DNA of 36,041 nucleotides from Pseudomonadota bacterium (GTDB lineage Bacteria > Pseudomonadota > Alphaproteobacteria > Rhizobiales > Xanthobacteraceae), in the NCBI GenBank assembly GCA_023451825.1, contig JAEXYA010000041.1, forward strand, positions 1 through 36,041, written 5' to 3'. A program made the translations under genes and the position numbers. The notes under the pieces were generated by a model. The model did no database searches. It saw only the letters and a program-made list of their open reading frames with translations, and was not told the origin of the DNA. Shown here piece after piece: positions 7,872 to 15,900 of this stretch (position 1 is the stretch's first letter; the number at the start of each line of letters is the position of its first letter).

Positions 7872-8888
7872 CTAGTTCGTCTTCGCGTTGGCTTCCTTCT
7901 GGAAATCCGCGATCAGCTCCTTGCCGACGCGCGTGGCCATGTCGGCCGTCACCGGCTCCATGGCCTTCATCCATTCGGCGCGCTCTTCCGGCGTCAGCGT
8001 GTAGAAGGTCGAGGTGCCCGCCTTCTTCATCGCCTCCATGGCGTCGTCGTTTTCCTTCTGCGACAGGCTGTTCGCATAGGTGGTGGCGTCGTCCATCGCC
8101 TTTTCCACTTGCGGCTTCACATCCGCCGGCAGGCCGTCCCAGAACTTCTTGTTCACGATCACCGCATAGCCGATGTAACCGTGATTGGAGACGGTGATGT
8201 GCTTCTGCACCTCATGCATCTTCTGCGTATAGACATTCGACGGCGTGTTCTCGTTGCCATCGACAACGCCGGTCTGCATTGCCTGATAGACTTCCGAGAA
8301 GGCCAGCACCTGCGGGATCGCACCGAGCGCGCGGAACTGGGCTTCCAGCACTTTCGACGACTGAATGCGCATCTTCAGGCCCTTGAAGTCGGCGACCTTA
8401 TGCATCGGCTTGTTCGAGGTCATGATCTTGAAGCCGTTGTCCCAGAAAGCGAGGCCCTTGATGCCCTTGGGCTCCAGCTTCGCCAGCAGGCCCTTGCCGA
8501 TCGGGCCGGTGGTCACGCGCTGCAGCGCGGCCTTGTCCGGCAGGATGAAGGGCAGGTCGAACACCTCGTATTCCTTGACGCCGAGCGGGCCGAATTTGGC
8601 CATCGACGGCGCCAGCATCTGCACGGCGCCGAGCTGCAGCGCCTCGACCTCTTCCTTGTCCTTGTAGAGCTGCGAGTTCGGATAGACTTCGACCTTCACC
8701 TTGCCATTGGTGTATTTCTCGGCGAGTTCTTTGAACTTCTCCGCGCCCTGCCCCTTCGGCGTGTTGGGCGCGACCACATGGCTGAACTTGATGATGACCG
8801 GCGACTGCGCTGCAGCCGGTCCGGCAAGAGCGAATGCGGCAACCGATGCCGCGGCAGCGAGGAATTGGCGCGTCGTCAACTGGCGCAT
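7872..8888 (-). CDS. dctP: TRAP transporter periplasmic binding protein, DctP (C4-dicarboxylate)
   Basis: The ATG at 8888 follows GGGAGA by five bases; a longer frame to 9026 is not supported. A signal peptide with a twin-Arg-free hydrophobic core (about 1-28) ends in AAAQ. The mature protein closely follows the known DctP pattern: IKFSHVVAPNTPKGQGAEKF, VEVYPNSQLYKDKEE, GLAFWDNGFKIM, LKMRIQSSKVLEAQ, ALGAIPQVLAFSEVYQAMQTGVVDG and SNHGYIGYAVIVNKKFW. The Arg of KMRIQSS is the substrate carboxylate-binding residue in this family. The length of 338 residues is normal. It is first in the leftward dctP-dctQ-dctM operon. No DctS/DctR-type regulator is present nearby. Confidence 0.95.
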   Translation of the reverse strand: MRQLTTRQFLAAAASVAAFALAGPAAAQSPVIIKFSHVVAPNTPKGQGAEKFKELAEKYTNGKVKVEVYPNSQLYKDKEEVEALQLGAVQMLAPSMAKFGPLGVKEYEVFDLPFILPDKAALQRVTTGPIGKGLLAKLEPKGIKGLAFWDNGFKIMTSNKPMHKVADFKGLKMRIQSSKVLEAQFRALGAIPQVLAFSEVYQAMQTGVVDGNENTPSNVYTQKMHEVQKHITVSNHGYIGYAVIVNKKFWDGLPADVKPQVEKAMDDATTYANSLSQKENDDAMEAMKKAGTSTFYTLTPEERAEWMKAMEPVTADMATRVGKELIADFQKEANAKTN

Positions 8889-9064
8889 GGTCTTCTCCCT
8901 GATGGCCGCGCCAGCTGGTTGATTGTCGCTGCGCTTGGATGCCACAGGCAGATGTATCGCCATCCGCGTGCAAAGACCATTGCCCCTTTCGCAGGGGTCG
9001 CAGGAAAAAGCTTTGCCGCAATGCAAAACGCGACGCCTTGCGACGCCGCGTTTCGTTTTCTTCT

Positions 9065-9222
9065 AACCTCTCCCCGCTTGCGGGGAGAGGTCGGCGCTCA
9101 CATGCATCGCATGTGGGCGTCGGGTGAGGGGGAGCCTCCGCAAGCGCCGCAGCGCGTGGAGAGCCCCCTCATCCGTCGTCGCTTCGCGACGCCACCTTCT
9201 CCCCGCAAGCGGGGAGAAGGCA
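9065..9222. repeat. Palindromic repeat, family E (double hairpin), after leuA
   Basis: Each end holds its own tight hairpin: CCTCTCCCCG-CTTG-CGGGGAGAGG at about 9067-9090, and TTCTCCCCG-CAAG-CGGGGAGAA at about 9197-9218. Between them lie matching GGGTGAGGGGGA/CCCCCTCATCC segments, so the whole also folds on itself. It ends two bases before the leuA stop codon complement at 9224. It fills most of the 335 bp between leuA and dctP; the rest is the dctP upstream region, in which I see no clear promoter. Confidence 0.8.
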
Positions 9223-9223
9223 A

Positions 9224-10792
9224 CTAGCTCGCCGCGGCGACCGGTGCCGGCTTGTCGCGTTCGCGCTTCATGACGATCTTGTTCAGCGCGCCGAGATAAG
9301 CCTTGGCCGAAGCCACCAGCGTATCCGGATCGGCAGCACGCGAGGTCATCGAGCGGCCGTCATGGGCGAGACGGACCGACACTTCGGCCTGCGCATCGGT
9401 GCCTTCGGTCACGGCATGGACCTGATACAGTTCCAGCGTCGCTTCATGCGGCACCAGCGCCTTGATGCAGTTGAACACTGCATCCACCGGACCGTTGCCT
9501 TCGGCTTCCTCGATCTTGGTGACGCCTTCGATATTCAGCTTCATGGTGGCGCGCTGCGGGCCGTGCGTGCCGGCGATCACCGTCAGCGAGGTCAGCTTGA
9601 TGCGGTCATGGGCCTGGATGATTTCCTGATCGACCAGCGCCTCGATATCCTCGTCATAGATATCCTTCTTGCGATCGGCCAAAGCCTTCATGCGGATGAA
9701 GGCGTCCTCGATCTGGTTCTTGCCCAGCTTGTAGCCCAGCTCTTCCAGGCGATGCACGAAGGCATGGCGGCCGGAATGCTTTCCCAGCACGATGGACGAA
9801 TGCTTCAGGCCGACCGACGCCGGCGTCATGATCTCATAGGTCGAGGCGTCCTTCAGCACGCCATCCTGATGGATGCCGCTCTCATGGGCGAAGGCGTTAC
9901 GGCCGACGATGGCCTTGTTGTACTGCACCGGGAACGAGGTCGCGGCCGACACCACTTTCGACGCACGCGTCAGCGTGGTCGGATCGATGTTATTCCAGTA
10001 CGGGAATTTGTCGTTGCGCACATTGATGGCCATCACGACTTCTTCCAGCGCCGCATTGCCCGCGCGCTCGCCGATGCCGTTGATGGTGCATTCGATCTGC
10101 CGCGCGCCGCCATCGATGCCGGCCAGCGTGTTGGCGACCGCCATGCCGAGATCGTTATGGCAATGCACCGAGAAGATCGCCTGATCGGAATTCGGCACGC
10201 GCTCGCGGATGGTGCGGAACATGCGGGTGTATTCTTCCGGCGTGGTGTAGCCGACGGTGTCCGGCAGGTTCACCGTGGTCGCACCAGCCTTGATGACGGC
10301 TTCGGTGATGCGGCACAGGAAATCGATGTCGCTGCGGGTGGCGTCTTCCGCCGACCATTCGACATTGCTCACCATGTTGCGGGCGCGGGTGACGCCTGCC
10401 ACGGAGGCATCGATTACCTGCTCCGGGGTCATGTTCAGCTTCACGCGCATATGCAGCGGCGAGGTCGCGATCACCATGTGGACGCGGGCACGGTCACCGG
10501 CGGGCTTCACGGCTTCGGCGCAGCGATCGATGTCCTTCGGATTGACGCGGCCGAGGCCCGCGATGACCGCCTTCTTCGAGCGCTTGGCAATTTCATGCAC
10601 GGCTTCGAAATCGCCTTCCGACGAGATCGGAAAACCGGCCTCGATGATGTCGACGCCCATGTCGTCGAGCATCTCGGCGATTTCCAGCTTCTCCTCGAAC
10701 GTCATGGTGGCGCCGGGGCACTGCTCGCCGTCGCGCAAAGTGGTGTCGAAAATGAAAACGCGGTCCTTCTCGGACTTCGGTGCGGTGGTCAT
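9224..10792 (-). CDS. leuA: 2-isopropylmalate synthase
   Basis: This enzyme catalyses the first committed step of leucine synthesis: 2-oxoisovalerate plus acetyl-CoA gives 2-isopropylmalate. The ATG at 10792 follows AAGGAAG; an upstream in-frame extension to 11008 is an artefact of the leader region. DTTLRDGEQCPGATM (residues 16-30) and HCHNDLGMAVANT (metal-binding HxH) are catalytic signatures. GIGERAGNAALEEVVMA and GIHQDGVLKD follow. The C-terminal part from about residue 390 is the LeuA dimerisation/allosteric domain that binds leucine, so this is the full-length 522-residue feedback-sensitive form. A leucine-rich leader ORF precedes it. Confidence 0.97.
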   Translation of the reverse strand: MTTAPKSEKDRVFIFDTTLRDGEQCPGATMTFEEKLEIAEMLDDMGVDIIEAGFPISSEGDFEAVHEIAKRSKKAVIAGLGRVNPKDIDRCAEAVKPAGDRARVHMVIATSPLHMRVKLNMTPEQVIDASVAGVTRARNMVSNVEWSAEDATRSDIDFLCRITEAVIKAGATTVNLPDTVGYTTPEEYTRMFRTIRERVPNSDQAIFSVHCHNDLGMAVANTLAGIDGGARQIECTINGIGERAGNAALEEVVMAINVRNDKFPYWNNIDPTTLTRASKVVSAATSFPVQYNKAIVGRNAFAHESGIHQDGVLKDASTYEIMTPASVGLKHSSIVLGKHSGRHAFVHRLEELGYKLGKNQIEDAFIRMKALADRKKDIYDEDIEALVDQEIIQAHDRIKLTSLTVIAGTHGPQRATMKLNIEGVTKIEEAEGNGPVDAVFNCIKALVPHEATLELYQVHAVTEGTDAQAEVSVRLAHDGRSMTSRAADPDTLVASAKAYLGALNKIVMKRERDKPAPVAAAS

Positions 10793-10898
10793 GGGATCTT
10801 CCTTAAAGGTCTGGGCGCGGTCTGATGTGGGCGCCGGGAGGTTTGCTGTGTTCGGTTCGCATCCCCTAAGTGCCCAGGCATGACTGCCCAGTCGGCGC

Positions 10899-11021
10899 TC
10901 AGGGGCCGATAAGGAGAAGCAGACCGCCGAGAAGGAGGCTGGGAAGCGCAGGCGCAAGGACGCGCGGGGCAGCGATGATCGCTCCCGTGTCCATGTCAGC
11001 ACTGTCATTCCGAATCAGCAT
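10899..11021 (-). CDS. Leucine-rich leader peptide upstream of leuA (leuL-like)
   Basis: This short ORF of 40 codons runs from the ATG at 11021, behind GAAGGA six bases upstream, to a TGA at 10899-10901. A second in-frame ATG is at 10994. The C-terminal end is PSLLLGGLLLLIGP: seven Leu in twelve residues, including four consecutive Leu codons and an Ile. This matches the logic of branched-chain attenuator leaders, in which scarcity of charged tRNA-Leu stalls the ribosome. It is absent from ordinary gene calls because of its size. No U-tracted terminator follows in the 106 bases before leuA. The run TCCTTA within the Leu codons (10915-10910) is complementary to TAAGGA of the leuA ribosome site (10805-10800). 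Confidence 0.7.
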   Translation of the reverse strand: MLIRNDSADMDTGAIIAAPRVLAPALPSLLLGGLLLLIGP

Positions 11022-11164
11022 CGTCGTCCTTCGAGGTCGCATCGTGAGTGTCGGCGGAAACCGTTGAGAGTTCCTTGCCGGGCGCGACGGGTTTGTTCTA
11101 GACGCAAATGCCGCCGCGTCGCAACGGCTAAGAGGGTCAGGATGCCTGACCTATCGCCGGAGCT

Positions 11165-11271
11165 GTAGGATGGGTTGAGCGCAGCGAAAACCCATCGGCC
11201 GAACGATGTGGCAGGCTCCGCCGATGGGTTTTCGCTCCGGCGCTACCGCGCCTGCGCTCAACCCATCCTAC
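11165..11271. repeat. Palindromic repeat, family B, between leuA leader and the DHDPS-like gene
   Basis: The arms are GTAGGATGGGTTGAGC and GCTCAACCCATCCTAC. Inner arms are GCGAAAACCCATCGG and CCGATGGGTTTTCGC. Relatives lie at 20151-20231 and 22261-22368. This is one of the few copies located between divergent gene starts and not at a stop codon. Confidence 0.85.
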
Positions 11272-11329
11272 GGCCTCCCGTTTGGGGCAAATCTCCGTTA
11301 TGCATTTCCTGCAACTGCGAGGACCGATC

Positions 11330-12223
11330 ATGAGCTTCACCCGCGGCCTGTCCGCCTTCCCGATCACGCCGATGAACGCCAATGGCCGGGTGGATACGCC
11401 GGCGTTGCAGCGCCTGATGGCGCCGCTGGCGGCGGCCGGGGTGGACTCCATCGGCCTGCTCGGCTCCACCGGCTCATATCCCTTCCTCACCCGCGACGAG
11501 CGCCGCCGCGCCACCGATGCGGCGATTGCCGAGGTCAATGGCCGGGTGCCGGTGCTGGTGGGCATCGGCGCGCTGCGGACCGATGAGGTGATCCATCTGG
11601 CGCGGGACGCCAAGGCGGCGGGTGCCGCGGCCGGCCTGCTGGCGCCGGTGTCCTATACGCCGCTCACCGGCGATGAAGTGCTCGAGCTGTTCAAGACCGT
11701 CGCCGGCGAGACCGGGCTGCCGCTGGTGATCTACGACAATTTTGCCACCACGCATTTCACCTTCACGCCGGAGCTGGTCGGACGCATCGCGCGCATTCCT
11801 GGCGTGGCCACGCTGAAGGGCACGGCGCCGGATGCGAGCGCCATCGCCGATCATCTGGCGCAGCGCCGCGCGGCAGTGCCGGCCGGTTTCCCCATCGGCT
11901 ATGCCGGCGACTGGAACGTGACCGAAGCGCTGCTGGCCGGCGGCGACGCCTGGTACTCGGTCGCGGCCGGGCTGTTTCCGCAGAGCTGCCTCGCCCTCAC
12001 CCGCGCGGCGCTGTCCGGGAATGCGGACGAGGCGCGGCGGCTGAACGCAGCGCTGCAGCCGCTGTGGGATCTGTTCAAGCAGTATTCGAGCCTGCGGGTG
12101 ATCTATGCGGCGGTGGATATTCTGGGCATCTGCGATGCAAAGCCGCCGAAGCCCGTGCTGCCACTGCCGGATGCGGCGCAGGACAGCGTAGCGAAGGTGC
12201 TGAAGGAGCTGAAGTTGAGCTGA
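11330..12223 (+). CDS. Dihydrodipicolinate synthase/N-acetylneuraminate lyase family protein
   Basis: The ATG at 11330 follows GAGGA. The product of 297 residues fits the TIM-barrel aldolase family. The Schiff-base Lys is K163 (in TLKGTAPD), and the catalytic Tyr is Y135 (in VIYDNF). The glycine-rich loop is GSTGSY (45-50). True DHDPS has a GTTGE loop and an Arg shortly after the Tyr for the substrate carboxylate; here YDNFATTHF has no Arg at that place. It is therefore probably another pyruvate-dependent aldolase or dehydratase, and I give no symbol. It is divergent from leuA with no apparent partner gene; its substrate is unknown. Confidence 0.88.
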   Translation: MSFTRGLSAFPITPMNANGRVDTPALQRLMAPLAAAGVDSIGLLGSTGSYPFLTRDERRRATDAAIAEVNGRVPVLVGIGALRTDEVIHLARDAKAAGAAAGLLAPVSYTPLTGDEVLELFKTVAGETGLPLVIYDNFATTHFTFTPELVGRIARIPGVATLKGTAPDASAIADHLAQRRAAVPAGFPIGYAGDWNVTEALLAGGDAWYSVAAGLFPQSCLALTRAALSGNADEARRLNAALQPLWDLFKQYSSLRVIYAAVDILGICDAKPPKPVLPLPDAAQDSVAKVLKELKLS

Positions 12224-12234
12224 GCTGAGGTTCT

Positions 12235-12393
12235 TCTCCCTCCCCCAAGCCGCACAGCGGCGCCGTGGGGAGTGTGGATCGAACGCGCAGCGTTCGAGAG
12301 GGGTGGGGTCTCTCCCCACGTGACGTCTGAGCTTGGGGAAGCACCCCACCCCAGCCCTCCCCACTGCGCCGCTTCGCGGCTTGAGGGAGGGAG
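12235..12393. repeat. Palindromic repeat, family D, copy 1
   Basis: The element begins CTCCCTCCCCCAAGCCGC and ends GCGGCTTGAGGGAGGGAG. Inside lie GTGGGGAGTGTGG/CCAGCCCTCCCCAC and GGGGTGGGGTC/CACCCCACCCC matches. It begins 12 bp after the stop of the DHDPS-like gene. The central GACGTCACGTGGGGA-type motif recurs in copies at 12934-13091 and 35951-36041. Confidence 0.85.
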
Positions 12394-12933
12394 CGCGACG
12401 CCCGAGCGTCGTTTCATCTTCAACATGTCAAACAGCCACGGCTTCTCATTCTCGCGGCGCCCCTGGCGTCCGAGGTTTGCGCATTTCTCCCCTCGAAAAC
12501 ATGAGGGGAGGCAGCACGCCGTAAGGCGCGTTTGGGTAGCACTTGACGCCGCCTGTGCCTGCTGGATCGCCAGCAAACCCGAGCCGCGCAACGTCATACG
12601 GCGCGCCACCGCGACGTTGTTTCAGTCGAAGGACCGTTCTTCCGGGTACTTGGCACTTTCCCGCAGGAAAGCCATCCGGCAGGTTTCCCAGCCTTCGCCC
12701 GCACCGCGTCCAGCCGCGCTAGCGGCAGACCCCCGTAGTGGGGTCGGACGGTTGCCCTCGACCACCCGAGTGCGTGAGGCCGCGTGAGCCTCCCGCCCGC
12801 AGGCGCCGCATCCTGCCCCACTCAAAGACGCCTCATGAGAGCGCCCCTCGCGAACAAGACCACACCCACATGGACAATGATGGGAATTTTGTCAAGAACA
12901 AAATAAGAACAAAAAAGCGAAGGCGCTCTGTTG
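12394..12933. other. Non-coding stretch dense in small perfect hairpins
   Basis: This is the middle of an 890-bp gap. I find no credible gene. Perfect short hairpins follow one another: CTCCCCTC/GAGGGGAG (12487-12510), CGCC-GTAA-GGCG (12517-12528), GCTGG-ATCG-CCAGC (12561-12574), AACGTC/GACGTT (12590-12618), CTTTCC-CGCA-GGAAAG (12656-12671), GCCGC-GCTA-GCGGC (12713-12726) and GACCCC/GGGGTC (12728-12745). This could be a structured RNA or a composite dispersed repeat; both arms of family D flank it. The last 60 bases are A-rich and unstructured. Confidence 0.5.
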
Positions 12934-13091
12934 TCCCTCCCCGGAGCGAAGCGACTGGGGAGGGTGGATTGAAGCGAGCGTTCAGCGAGCTTCAAGACGG
13001 GTGGGGTGTCTCCACATATGCTGACGTCACGTGGGGCGCCCCACCCGGCGCTACGCGCCACCCTCCCCAGTCGCTGCGCTCCGGGGAGGGA
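12934..13091. repeat. Palindromic repeat, family D, copy 2
   Basis: The arms are TCCCTCCCCGGAGCG and CGCTCCGGGGAGGGA. Internal pairs are ACTGGGGAGGGTGG/CCACCCTCCCCAGT and GGTGGGG/CCCCACC. It ends 23 bp from the PPK2 stop (13115), so it lies in the 3' flank of that leftward gene. It shares the TGACGTCACGTGGGG core with the other family D copies. Confidence 0.85.
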
Positions 13092-13114
13092 GACCATGCG
13101 CGGCGGTGTTCAGG

Positions 13115-14056
13115 TCAGCTCTTCTTCGCCCTCGCCCGCGTGGCCTTCTTCACCGCCGGGCCGCCCTCTTTCTCCAGTGCCTCGCGGACCATTTTGAATT
13201 CCTTGAGGTCATCGCCATCGACCACCGGGAATTTCAGATCGAGCTGCTCCAGCGCATGCACGATGGCCGAGCCGATCACCACGCGGGCGAACCATTTGCG
13301 ATCGGCCGGCACCACATGCCATGGCGCATGCTGCGTGGCCGTGCTGCCGATCATGTCCTGATAGGCGTCCTGATACTGGTCCCACAGCGCCCGCTCGGAG
13401 ATGTCCGCCATGGAGAACTTCCAGTTCTTCGCGGGCTCGTCGAGGCGCGACAGGAAGCGCTCGCGCTGCTCTTCCTTGGAGACATTGAGGAAGAATTTGA
13501 GCACCACGGTGCCGTTGCGCGCGAGATATTTTTCGAAGGCCGTGATGTCCTCGAAGCGCTCCTTCCAGATCTGCTTGCCGACCAGCTCCTGCGGGATTTT
13601 CTGCTTGGCGAGGATTTCGGGATGCACGCGCACCACGAGGCATTCCTCATAGTATGAGCGATTGAAAATGCCGATGCGCCCACGCTGCGGCAGCGCCACC
13701 GTGTGTCGCCACATGAAATCATGGTCGAGTTCGGTCGACGACGGCTGCTTGAAGGAATGCACCTCGCAGCCCTGCGGATTGATGCCGTCGAACACCGCCT
13801 CGATGGCGCTGTCCTTGCCCGCAGCATCCATGCCCTGGAAGATCAGCAGCAGCGACCAACGGTCCTGCGCATAAAGCTTTTCCTGCAGCTCCTGCAGGCG
13901 TTGGGCATTGACCTCGATCATGCGCTTGCCGGTGTCCTTGTGCAGGCCACCCGACGCATTGGTGTCGTGGTCCTTCAGGCGAAAGGTTTTCGACCCGTCG
14001 ATACGATAGGGATCGACATAGGACTTCAACGTGGCCTTGGCGGATTTGACGGGCAT
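13115..14056 (-). CDS. PPK2 family polyphosphate:nucleotide phosphotransferase
   Basis: The ATG at 14056 follows GGAG by seven bases; a longer frame to 14368 reads into the upstream gene. Walker A is GMDAAGKD (75-82), followed by the PPK2 lid and catalytic region FNRSYYEE (131-138). Other conserved stretches are VFDGINPQGCEVHSFKQPS, MWRHTVALPQRGRIGIFNR, KFFLNVSKEEQRERF and WKFSMADISERALWDQY. The N-terminal YVDPYRIDGSKTFRLKDHD matches the group of PPK2 enzymes that phosphorylate AMP and/or ADP from polyphosphate (class III-like, my inference). The Lys/Arg/Ala-rich tail (KKATRARAKKS) may bind polyphosphate or nucleic acid. It is cytosolic and probably follows the Nudix gene in one transcript. 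Confidence 0.9.
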   Translation of the reverse strand: MPVKSAKATLKSYVDPYRIDGSKTFRLKDHDTNASGGLHKDTGKRMIEVNAQRLQELQEKLYAQDRWSLLLIFQGMDAAGKDSAIEAVFDGINPQGCEVHSFKQPSSTELDHDFMWRHTVALPQRGRIGIFNRSYYEECLVVRVHPEILAKQKIPQELVGKQIWKERFEDITAFEKYLARNGTVVLKFFLNVSKEEQRERFLSRLDEPAKNWKFSMADISERALWDQYQDAYQDMIGSTATQHAPWHVVPADRKWFARVVIGSAIVHALEQLDLKFPVVDGDDLKEFKMVREALEKEGGPAVKKATRARAKKS

Positions 14057-14136
14057 CGGGCACTCCGGATCGCAATGCGCGACCGTAGCGCGATGACGCT
14101 GCGCGCACCAGCCCGCGACCTGCTCCGCCCTCACCA

Positions 14137-14856
14137 TCAGGGCGGCGTGTGGGGCGACGCAAAATGCGCGGTGAGAAACGCCTTCACGTAAAGCGGCATC
14201 TTGTCGTTCAGCTCGGCAGTGCTGCCCACCAGATGCACGGCGCTGAATTCGCGATGCGTCTGCGCATCGAGATTGGCTTCGATCTTCGCCTTCAGCGCAG
14301 CGCTGGACTGTTCCGCATCGAGCATGCGGACCATCGCCACGACACCGCGCGTGACGATCACATCCCATGCATCGGCAGCGCGGTAATCAGCCTCGGTGAG
14401 GCCGATCTCCTCCTCCGTCTCGCGCCGGATGCTGTCGGCGAGATCGACCACCGAACCGCGCACGTCGTTGCGATCGGGCGTGCCCGACGCAAAATAGATC
14501 TTCCCCGCATTGCTGGTATTGGCCGCCATCTCGCCCAGCACGAAGGCGCCATCGCTGGCCCGCAGCGCGCCGGCGCCAAAACCGTTGAACACGCGCTCAT
14601 CCGGGAAGCCCCAATCGCGCCAGGCGAGGAAGCTGGCGAAGTCGGTCTCGAAGTAATCGGCATGCAGCACATCATCGACGACGCGATGATTGCGCCCGAG
14701 CAGCACGATGCCGTTGAAAATATCCGGCAGCTTGCGCTGCTCTTCGGCAAAATGCGCATCGATGCGCGCGCGATGCGCGATCGCGAATGGCCACTGCCAA
14801 TCCGTGAAGGCGAGATCGAGCGCGCGCACGCGGCGCGGCGTGGGAAGCGCTGACAT
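14137..14856 (-). CDS. Nudix-like hydrolase domain protein
   Basis: The start is the ATG at 14856; an adjacent TTG at 14859 is less likely. The Nudix box core RETEEEIGL at 145-153 matches the REUXEEXGU consensus. The upstream half is degenerate: the Glu expected in the GX5E part is missing, so activity should be checked. The N-terminal 110 residues hold a segment common to Nudix-like pyrophosphohydrolases acting on nucleotide derivatives (LPDIFNGIVLLGR, DYFETDFASFLAWRDWGFPD). The product is soluble. It begins nine bases after the stop of the ABC binding-protein gene, so it is probably cotranscribed with that importer. The substrate is unknown. Confidence 0.8.
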   Translation of the reverse strand: MSALPTPRRVRALDLAFTDWQWPFAIAHRARIDAHFAEEQRKLPDIFNGIVLLGRNHRVVDDVLHADYFETDFASFLAWRDWGFPDERVFNGFGAGALRASDGAFVLGEMAANTSNAGKIYFASGTPDRNDVRGSVVDLADSIRRETEEEIGLTEADYRAADAWDVIVTRGVVAMVRMLDAEQSSAALKAKIEANLDAQTHREFSAVHLVGSTAELNDKMPLYVKAFLTAHFASPHTPP

Positions 14857-14865
14857 CAATGGCGT

Positions 14866-15876
14866 CTACTTGCCACCGGCGGCAGCCTTGTACTGCTCGA
14901 CATATTTGTTCGTATAGGTCTTGCTGACATCGATATTGGCTTTCGCAACCTCGGGCGAGCCTTCGCTGAACACCGCAAGCACCGCCGCCGCCCCCTTAGG
15001 ATCCATCAGCCCGGTCTCCGAATACATCGGGATCGTGTTCTTGAGCGCCGCGAGATAGAGCTCCTTGTCCTTGCCCACCATCGTCTCCGGCATCTTCGCC
15101 ATGATCTCTTCCGGCGAATGGGTGTGGATCCAGTTCAGCGTGTTCATGATCGCCGTGGTGAGCGCCTGCACTTCCTTCTCGTTCTTCTTGATCCAGGCTG
15201 TGGTCGTGTAGAGCGCGCCGCCCGGATATTCGCCGCCGAACACATCGAGCGTGTCCTTCGCCGTGCGGGTATCGCTGAGAATCTTGAGGTCTTTGTGACT
15301 GCCTTGCAGCACGGTGACGGCGGGATCGAGCATCACCGCCGCATCGATCTGGCCCTGCTGCATCGCTGCGACCGCGGTGGCGCCGAGGCCGATGCCGATC
15401 ACTGCGGTGTCCATGGGATTGAGGCCGTTCTTCTTCAACTGATATTTCAGGAAGAAGTCGGTCGATGAGCCGGGCGCGCTGACGCCCACTTTCTTGCCGG
15501 CGAGATCCTTGATGGAATTGATCTTACCCGTCTGTTTGGGCGACACCACCAGCACGAGGCCGGGATAGCGGTCATAGACCACGAAGCTCTGCAGCTCCTG
15601 CTTCTTGGCGGCGAGATTGACGCAGTGATCGAAATAGCCGGAGACCACATCGGCACTGCCGCCGAGCACGGCTTTCAGCGCATCGGAGCCACCCTTGAGA
15701 TCGACCAGCTCGACAGCGAGCCCGGCCTTCTCATATTCGCCGAGCTGTTTTGCGAGGACCGTGGGGAGATAGCAGAGACAGGCACCGCCGCCGATGGCGA
15801 TGGTGACCTTGGATTGCGCGGACGCGGATTGGGTCAAGCCGATGGCGAAGATGAGTGCCAGAACAAATCGCATCAT
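14866..15876 (-). CDS. ABC transporter substrate-binding protein (NMT1/SsuA-type)
   Basis: The ATG at 15876 follows GGGAG by six bases. The signal peptide MMRFVLALIFAIGLTQSASA is cut before QSK. The mature protein has the periplasmic type II fold of nitrate/taurine/thiamine-precursor binders: GGGACLCYLPTVLAKQLGEYEKAGLAVELVD, the GGSDALKAVLGGSADVVSGYFDHCV motif, and KDLAGKKVGVSAPGSSTDFFLKYQL. The length of 336 residues is normal. The ligand cannot be read from sequence. The permease and ATPase lie upstream on the same strand, separated from this gene by a family C palindrome. Confidence 0.92.
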   Translation of the reverse strand: MMRFVLALIFAIGLTQSASAQSKVTIAIGGGACLCYLPTVLAKQLGEYEKAGLAVELVDLKGGSDALKAVLGGSADVVSGYFDHCVNLAAKKQELQSFVVYDRYPGLVLVVSPKQTGKINSIKDLAGKKVGVSAPGSSTDFFLKYQLKKNGLNPMDTAVIGIGLGATAVAAMQQGQIDAAVMLDPAVTVLQGSHKDLKILSDTRTAKDTLDVFGGEYPGGALYTTTAWIKKNEKEVQALTTAIMNTLNWIHTHSPEEIMAKMPETMVGKDKELYLAALKNTIPMYSETGLMDPKGAAAVLAVFSEGSPEVAKANIDVSKTYTNKYVEQYKAAAGGK

Positions 15877-15900
15877 GCGGGTCTCCCGATGGTTTCTTCT

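Noticed and set aside
8889..9000. Sigma-54-type promoter for dctP (GGGCAA and TTTGCA)
   Set aside because: The spacing is one base off the strict GG-N10-GC pattern and the -24 element is incomplete.
7791..9227. 478-aa rightward open frame opposite dctP
   Set aside because: It is a shadow of the high-GC codon pattern of dctP, which is a clear family match on the other strand.
10793..11008. N-terminal extension of leuA to 11008
   Set aside because: The family start and ribosome site are at 10792. The upstream bases are better explained by the leucine leader in another frame.
12594..12821. Leftward 75-aa open frame in the hairpin-dense gap
   Set aside because: It has no ribosome site, its composition follows the hairpins, and it overlaps other equally open frames. 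More likely non-coding repeat DNA.
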